A DNA stretch of 64,000 bases from Acidimicrobiia bacterium (GTDB lineage Bacteria; Actinomycetota; Acidimicrobiia; Acidimicrobiales; CAIXPF01): the NCBI GenBank assembly GCA_947476745.1, contig CANJRG010000004.1:1-64000 (forward strand), read 5' to 3'. Below are positions 58,621-64,000 of the stretch, one piece after another. The notes under the pieces were generated by a model. That model worked only from the letters and a program-made list of their open reading frames with translations, was not told the DNA's origin and searched no databases. The position numbers were made by a program, and so were the translations under genes. Within the stretch, counting starts at the first letter, position 1, and every line of letters begins with the position of its first letter.

Positions 58621-60366
58621 TCAGGCCTTCGGCAGCAGCCGGAGGCCGAGTTCGTTGAGCTGCCGCTGATCGATCTCGGTCGGTGCGTTGGTCAGCGGAT
58701 CAAGACCCGACTGGGTCTTGGGGAACGCGATGACCTCACGGATGTTCTCCTCGCCGCAGAGCAGGGCCACCAGACGGTCGATACCGAACGCGAAGCCGGC
58801 ATGGGGCGGAGCGCCGTACCGGAAGGCGTCGAGCAGGAAGCCGAACTTCCGCTGCTGTTCCGCCTCACCGATGCCGAGCAGCTCGAAGATCCGCTGCTGC
58901 ACGTCGCCGCGATGGATACGGACACTGCCCGAACCCAGCTCCCAGCCGTTGAGGACCAGGTCGTAGGCCTGCGAGCGCGAGGCCAGCAACACGTCGGCGG
59001 ACGGCACCACATCGCCGAGGCCGCCGAGGCTGCCGATGTCCTCGGGATGGGGCATGGTGAAGGGGTGGTGGGCCGGGATCGGACCACCGGTCTCGGGGTC
59101 GATGCCCTCGAAGAGCGGGAAGTCCACGACCCACAGGAAGTTGAGCCCGCCCTCGTTGACGGGGGGACGTCCGAGCGCCAGACGCAGCAGCCCGAGCACG
59201 TGACGCACCACGCGGCGCTCGTCGGCCACCAGGTACAGCACATCGCCGGGCTCGGCCTCCAGCGTCGACACGATGGACGAGAGCTCCTCGGCGGAGAGGA
59301 ACTTCGACACCGGCGAGTTGAGCACCCCGCCCTCCTCGACCCGCATCCACACCAGGCCCTTGGCACCCCAGCGCTTGGCGTTCTCGGTGAGCTCATCGAG
59401 CTGCTTGCGGGTGCGGGCGGCGCCACCGGGCTCACGGATCGCCTTCACGCACGGGGCCCGGAAGGCGTTGAACTCGGTCGTGGCGAACAGCGGCGTGAGC
59501 TCGACCAACTCCATGCCGAAACGGACGTCGGGCTTGTCCGAGCCGAAGCGCTCCTGCGCCTCGTTCCAGGTCAGGTCGCCGAGGAAGGCCGGGCGGGATC
59601 CGGTTACCGACTCGGCGGCAGCAAGCACCGCCTCGGTGATGAACTGGCGTACGTCGTCGCCGGACACGAAGCTCGCCTCGGCGTCGAGTTGGGTGAACTC
59701 GAACTGGCGGTCAGCCCGGAGGTCCTCGTCGCGGAGGCACCGGGCGATCTGGTAGTAGCGGTCCATCCCCCCGACCATCGACAGCTGCTTGAACAGCTGT
59801 GGCGACTGGGGCAGGGCGTAGAACGAGCCGGGCTTGAGCCGGCTGGGCACGACGAAGTCGCGGGCGCCCTCGGGCGTCGAGGCGATCAGCATCGGCGTCT
59901 CGATCTCGAGGAACCCCTGTGATTCCATCGAGTGGCGGATGACCGAGTTGACCTTGGCCCGGGTCCTGAGGTTGCGCTGCAGCCGCTCGCGTCGCAGGTC
60001 CAGATAGCGGAAGCGCAGACGCTGGTTCTCGTCGACGTCGATCCGGTCCGACAGCGGGATGGGCGGCGGCTCGGAGGCCGAGAGGATCTCCACCGCGCAA
60101 TCGGTGATCTCCACCGCACCGGTGGGGATCTCGGGGTTCTCGTTGCCGTCCGGCCTCCGGGTGACGGTACCGGTCACCCGCAGGACGTACTCGTTGCGAA
60201 CGTCGACCGAGCCGTCCACGACGCACTGCACCACGCCGCTGCGGTCGCGGAGATCGACGAAGGCCAGGCTGGCACCGTGTTCGCGACGACGGGCCACCCA
60301 GCCGCACAACGACACCGTCGCGCCGAGTTGCGCCTCGCGGAGGTCGCCGCAGTAATGGGTACGCAT
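58621..60366 (-). CDS. aspS: Aspartyl-tRNA synthetase
   Basis: Charges tRNA-Asp. The 581-residue bacterial-type enzyme has an N-terminal OB anticodon domain (VSLCGWVARRREHGASLAFVDLRDRSG), class II motif 2 (IARCFRDED-type CLRDEDLRADRQFEFTQLD), a GAD insertion and motif 3 (FAFGIDRLVALLCG). ATG at 60366 (MRTHYCGDL) is preferred over GTG at 60390. Whether it also charges tRNA-Asn is not decided. Confidence 0.96.
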   Translation of the reverse strand: MRTHYCGDLREAQLGATVSLCGWVARRREHGASLAFVDLRDRSGVVQCVVDGSVDVRNEYVLRVTGTVTRRPDGNENPEIPTGAVEITDCAVEILSASEPPPIPLSDRIDVDENQRLRFRYLDLRRERLQRNLRTRAKVNSVIRHSMESQGFLEIETPMLIASTPEGARDFVVPSRLKPGSFYALPQSPQLFKQLSMVGGMDRYYQIARCLRDEDLRADRQFEFTQLDAEASFVSGDDVRQFITEAVLAAAESVTGSRPAFLGDLTWNEAQERFGSDKPDVRFGMELVELTPLFATTEFNAFRAPCVKAIREPGGAARTRKQLDELTENAKRWGAKGLVWMRVEEGGVLNSPVSKFLSAEELSSIVSTLEAEPGDVLYLVADERRVVRHVLGLLRLALGRPPVNEGGLNFLWVVDFPLFEGIDPETGGPIPAHHPFTMPHPEDIGSLGGLGDVVPSADVLLASRSQAYDLVLNGWELGSGSVRIHRGDVQQRIFELLGIGEAEQQRKFGFLLDAFRYGAPPHAGFAFGIDRLVALLCGEENIREVIAFPKTQSGLDPLTNAPTEIDQRQLNELGLRLLPKA

Positions 60367-60475
60367 GGAGGTCTGGGCCGGGTCCGTCACGGGGGAAGAA
60401 GCTAGCGGCTCCGCAGCGGGACTCCTCCCATGATGCGCTCGTCGTCACCGCCGGTGGCCCCTCCCGGGCGGCGGT

Positions 60476-61747
60476 TCAGGCGCCTGCAGCGTCGAGCAGG
60501 GCCCGGACCCGGGCCACGACCTCGGCACGCGGCACCAGCTGCTGCTCGCCACCAAGACGCAACGGCCGCAGCGCCACGCTGGCAGACTCCTGCTCCTGGG
60601 AGCCGACGATAAGGGCCAGCCGGGCTCCGCTGCGATCGGCCGCCTTCATCTGGGACTTCATGGAGCGGGCGTCGAAGGCCCGGTCGGCGCCGATACCGGC
60701 GGAGCGCAATTCGTCGGTGAGCTCGAGTGCATCGGTACCGTCCACGGTGGCCACGACGAACACGTCGACGGCGCTGTCGGGGGGACCGAAGGTCTCCTCG
60801 GCGTCGCAGGCCAGCAGGATCCGGTCGACGCCCAGGGCGAAGCCCACCCCGGCCACCGCAGGCCCACCGAGATCGGCCACCAGGCCGTCGTAACGGCCCC
60901 CACCGCCGACCGCGTTCTGGGCGGCGTCGAGCGCGCTGGAGGCGAACTCGAACGTGGTCCTCGTGTAGTAGTCGAGGCCCCGCACCAGGCGGGGCGCCAG
61001 CTCGTAGGGGACGCGCAACGCATCGAGCCCGGCCCGTACCCGCTCGAAGTGGGCGCCGTCCTGAGCGGAGAGGTGGTCGACCATCCGCGGAGCGGCGGCG
61101 ACGATCTCGCCGTCCTCGGGGCGCTTCGAGTCGAGCACTCGCAGCGGGTTGATGGCCAGCGTCTCCCGGGACTGTGCCGACAGGGCGTCGAGATGGGCAC
61201 CGAAGTAGGCCCGCAGGGCAGCGACGTAGTTGGCCCGCCCCTCGCCGTCACCGAGCGAGTTCAACAGCAGGGTCACCTTGCGCAGCCCGATCTGCTGGTA
61301 GAAGCGCCAGGCCAGGGCGATGATCTCGACGTCGGCGTCGGGGTCGTCGGTACCGAGCACCTCGGCGCCGACCTGGTCGAACTGGCGGTACCGGCCCTTC
61401 TGCGGCCGCTCGTAGCGGAAGTTGGACCCCGAGTAGAACACCTTCCACGGGGTGGGCGGCCGGTGCTGGGCGAACATCCGACACACCGACGCCGTCTGTT
61501 CGGGACGCAGCGCCTGGCGGGTCTCGCCTTCGCGTTCGGCGAGCAGGAACATCTCCTTGCGCACCACCTCGGTGGACTCACCGACCCGCTGGAAGACCGC
61601 CAGCTCCTCGAACATCGGCGGGATCACCGGGCGGTAGCCGGCCTGCCTCGCCGCTTGGGCGAACCGGGCCACGAGGACATGCCAGCGCTCCGATTCCGGC
61701 GCCAGGATATCACGGGTGCCACGGGGAGCCTGGAAGGTGTCAGCCAC
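60476..61747 (-). CDS. hisS: Histidyl-tRNA synthetase
   Basis: Charges tRNA-His. The 423-residue class II enzyme has APRGTRDILAPES, motif 2 SGSNFRYERPQKGRYRQF, the histidine motifs GLDYYTRTTFEF and GGGGRYDGLVADLG, and a C-terminal anticodon domain. It lies between rel and aspS, a common actinobacterial order. Confidence 0.97.
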   Translation of the reverse strand: MADTFQAPRGTRDILAPESERWHVLVARFAQAARQAGYRPVIPPMFEELAVFQRVGESTEVVRKEMFLLAEREGETRQALRPEQTASVCRMFAQHRPPTPWKVFYSGSNFRYERPQKGRYRQFDQVGAEVLGTDDPDADVEIIALAWRFYQQIGLRKVTLLLNSLGDGEGRANYVAALRAYFGAHLDALSAQSRETLAINPLRVLDSKRPEDGEIVAAAPRMVDHLSAQDGAHFERVRAGLDALRVPYELAPRLVRGLDYYTRTTFEFASSALDAAQNAVGGGGRYDGLVADLGGPAVAGVGFALGVDRILLACDAEETFGPPDSAVDVFVVATVDGTDALELTDELRSAGIGADRAFDARSMKSQMKAADRSGARLALIVGSQEQESASVALRPLRLGGEQQLVPRAEVVARVRALLDAAGA

Positions 61748-61792
61748 GTCGGCGTAGGCTATCGGACCACCGCTACCGCCCCGAAGCAGACG

Positions 61793-64000
61793 TCAGCCGC
61801 TCCGTCGCGGCTTGGCCATGGGACGGTCCTTGGCGGCGTTCGCCTCACCGCCGGGAAGCACCCGGCGCACGTCGTAGACGTTCTCGATGCCTTGTACTGC
61901 AGCCAACGCCGACTGCAGGTGGGAGGGATCGCCGATCTCGAAGTCGAACCGCATCTTGGAGACCCGGTCGGGCCCGGTGAGGGTCTGACAGGCGAGGATG
62001 TTGATGTGATAGTCGGCCAGCACGGTGGCCACGTCGCGCAGCAGCCGGGTTCGGTCGATGGCCTTCACCTCGATGGCCACCAAGAAGTGCGACCCCTGCT
62101 CGTTGCTCCACTCGACCTCGACGAGCCGGCCCGACTGTGCTCCCATCAGGGACACCGCGTTCGCGCAATCCGCACGATGCACCGAGACCCCGCGTCCACG
62201 GGTGTGGAACCCGATGACCTCGTCGCCGGGAACGGGCGTGCAGCAGCGGGCGAGGCGGATCAGCACGTCCTCGAGGCCCTCGACATGCACGGCCGCCGCG
62301 CTGCGTCGACGCTCGGCCCTCTCGGGGCCGAGCACCTTGGTCGACAGCTGCACCTCCTGGTCGGGTTCGGCAGCGGAGAGCAGCCGCCGAGCCCGCGACG
62401 CCACCAGTCGGGCCGACAGGTTGCCCGCGCCCACCGCCCGGTTTAGCGCATCGAGGTCGTTGAACTTCAGCGCCTGGGCGATCTGCTCCAGCAGCCCGAG
62501 CGACAGCAGTTGCTGCACCGGCAGGCCGGCCACCCGCAGCGCCGATTCGACCTCCTCCCGACCGTTCTCGGCGACGTCCTCGCGATCCTGAGCGGCGCGC
62601 CACTGGCGTATCCGTGCCTGGGCCTTCGGGGTGGCCACCGTGGCCAACCATTCCCGCGACGGACCGGCCGTGGGGGTCTTGGCGGTGAAGATCTCCACCG
62701 TCTCCCCCGAGTGCAGCGGCGTGTCGAGGCTGACGAGACGGGCATCGACCTTGGCGCCGATGCAGGCATGGCCGATTTCGGTGTGGATGGCGTAGGCGAA
62801 GTCGACCGGCGTCGACCCGACGGGCAGGCTGAGCACTGCGCCCTTCGGGGTGAAGACCATCACCTCGTCCTGGTCGAGATCGACCTTGAGGTTGGCCATG
62901 AACTCCTTGGGGTCCGCGATGTCGCCCTGCCAGTCGACGATGCGGTCCAGCCACTCCATGTCGGCGGGAGCCGACTTGTAGCGCCAATGGGCAGCGACCC
63001 CGTACTCGGAGCGCAGGTTCATCTCCACCGTACGGATCTGCACCTCGAGCAGCTTCGCCTGTGGACCGATCACCGTCGTGTGCAACGACTGGTAGTTGTT
63101 GAACTTCGGCATGGCGATGAAGTCCTTGAAGCGGCCCTGCACCGGCTTCCACGTCGCGTGGATCGACCCCACGGCGGCGTAGGCGTCCTTGACGCTGTGC
63201 ACCAGCACCCGGATGCCCACGAGATCGAAGATCTCGTTGAACTCCCGGTCCTTGACGACCATCTTCTCGTAGATGCTCCACAGATGCTTCGGACGGCCGG
63301 TGACCTCCGCCTCGATGCCCAGCCCACCGAGCCGCTGGCGGACCTCCTCGATGACCTGGGTCAGGTACAGCTCGCGCTCGGGCGTGCGGTTCCACACCAT
63401 CGTGTCGATCTCGGCGTACCGCTTGGGATGCAGCGCGGCGAAGGCCAGGTCCTCGAATTGCTGCCGCATGTCCTGCATGCCGAGCCGGTGGGCCAAGGGC
63501 GCATAGACGTCGAGAGTCTCCCGGGCGATGCGGTGCTGGGCCTCCACCGACATCGCCGCCAAGGTGCGCATGTTGTGCAGCCGGTCGGCCAGCTTGATGA
63601 TCAGCACCCGAAGATCCTTGGCCATCGCCACGATCATCTTGCGCAACGTGGCGGCCTGCTGGTCCTCCCGGCTGGCGAACTGCATCCGGTCGAGCTTCGT
63701 GACCCCGTCCACGATGAGTGCGACCTCAGGCGGGAACTCCCGCTCGAGGTCGATCAGTGTCACCGAGGTGTCCTCCAACACGTCGTGCAGCAGGGCCGCA
63801 GCGATGGTCACGGGGTCGTTGGTCTGTTCGGCGACGATCAGGGCAACCGCCAGCGGGTGGGAGATGTAGGACTCCCCCGACTTGCGCATCTGCCCGGCGT
63901 GAAGCCCCGCCGCCAGATCCCACGCCCGGCCGACCAGTTCGCCCTCGGCGCGCGCCTGGCGACCCTCGAACCCGGCGATGAGCGGCTCGATCTCCGCGGC
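61793..64000 (-). CDS. rel: Bifunctional (p)ppGpp synthetase/hydrolase, 5' end beyond the window
   Basis: Makes and degrades the stringent-response alarmone. The open frame reaches base 64000 without a stop, so the N-terminus is missing. The hydrolase HD pair is intact (AALLHDVLEDT), as is KLADRLHNMRTL. The synthetase has the RFKD motif of bifunctional Rel (GRFKDFIAMPKFNNYQSLH) rather than the EFDD of RelA. TGS (VMVFTPKGAVLSLP), a helical/CC region with RCCTPVPGDEVIGF and a C-terminal ACT domain follow. Confidence 0.95.
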   Translation of the reverse strand, partial: AAEIEPLIAGFEGRQARAEGELVGRAWDLAAGLHAGQMRKSGESYISHPLAVALIVAEQTNDPVTIAAALLHDVLEDTSVTLIDLEREFPPEVALIVDGVTKLDRMQFASREDQQAATLRKMIVAMAKDLRVLIIKLADRLHNMRTLAAMSVEAQHRIARETLDVYAPLAHRLGMQDMRQQFEDLAFAALHPKRYAEIDTMVWNRTPERELYLTQVIEEVRQRLGGLGIEAEVTGRPKHLWSIYEKMVVKDREFNEIFDLVGIRVLVHSVKDAYAAVGSIHATWKPVQGRFKDFIAMPKFNNYQSLHTTVIGPQAKLLEVQIRTVEMNLRSEYGVAAHWRYKSAPADMEWLDRIVDWQGDIADPKEFMANLKVDLDQDEVMVFTPKGAVLSLPVGSTPVDFAYAIHTEIGHACIGAKVDARLVSLDTPLHSGETVEIFTAKTPTAGPSREWLATVATPKAQARIRQWRAAQDREDVAENGREEVESALRVAGLPVQQLLSLGLLEQIAQALKFNDLDALNRAVGAGNLSARLVASRARRLLSAAEPDQEVQLSTKVLGPERAERRRSAAAVHVEGLEDVLIRLARCCTPVPGDEVIGFHTRGRGVSVHRADCANAVSLMGAQSGRLVEVEWSNEQGSHFLVAIEVKAIDRTRLLRDVATVLADYHINILACQTLTGPDRVSKMRFDFEIGDPSHLQSALAAVQGIENVYDVRRVLPGGEANAAKDRPMAKPRRSG

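Overview
The window is G+C-rich bacterial chromosome packed with core housekeeping genes. It looks like an actinomycete of the class Acidimicrobiia or a close relative. The signs are an actinobacterial integration host factor (mIHF) beside gmk, a PriA without helicase motifs, an orphan Type VII secretion pair, many GTG starts and many 4-bp ATGA/GTGA stop-start overlaps. The class assignment is inference from gene content. I recognise no tRNA or rRNA gene, insertion sequence, phage or CRISPR array. Nearly everything reads on the minus strand; seven genes read on the plus strand. No gap exceeds 300 bases.

Layout from the left. A strong minus-strand promoter at 37-72 points out of the window. 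Then come tyrS, a divergent class A penicillin-binding protein with an unknown membrane protein, a NUDIX hydrolase, a DNA glycosylase, and the arginine operon argC-argB-argD-argF-argR-argH (no argJ or argG). A PLP enzyme is divergent from argC. Next is the translation block infC-rpmI-rplT-rRNA methylase-pheS-pheT (18.8 down to 13.1 kb), then hisG with a coupled cold-shock-like gene, a MogA-type protein, and fmt-rsmB. Two RNA methyltransferase genes diverge from fmt. An orphan Type VII secretion pair (WXG100 plus a 1531-residue EssC/EccC ATPase) sits between these and priA.

From 29.8 to 45 kb, reading right to left, lie efp-nusB-pyrR-pyrB-pyrC-carA-carB-pyrD-mihF-gmk-rpoZ-coaBC-metK-priA, which joins pyrimidine synthesis to nucleotide, cofactor and SAM supply. 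From 45 to 58 kb is an aro/pil-flavoured block: pepQ-like peptidase, aroQ, a fused aroK-aroB, a prepilin-type peptidase, a PATAN-domain protein, aroE, mltG, ruvX, alaS and rarA. The right end carries aspS, hisS and a 5'-truncated bifunctional rel.

The most interesting signals are these. (1) The pyrC next to pyrB has lost most dihydroorotase metal ligands and looks like a structural pseudo-enzyme. (2) The pyrR leader carries a PyrR-binding loop and a textbook intrinsic terminator inside the annotated reading frame. (3) infC appears to start at ATA behind a near-perfect Shine-Dalgarno, below an attenuator-like hairpin. (4) The Type VII pair has unusual control DNA: a 22-bp palindrome before the WXG100 gene, and a triplicated 19-bp ribosome-binding/start module before the ATPase gene that creates two 9-codon upstream ORFs. 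(5) fmt and a methyltransferase gene share a 28-bp divergent promoter with overlapping -10 elements. Several other genes seem to start directly at the transcription start (leaderless).
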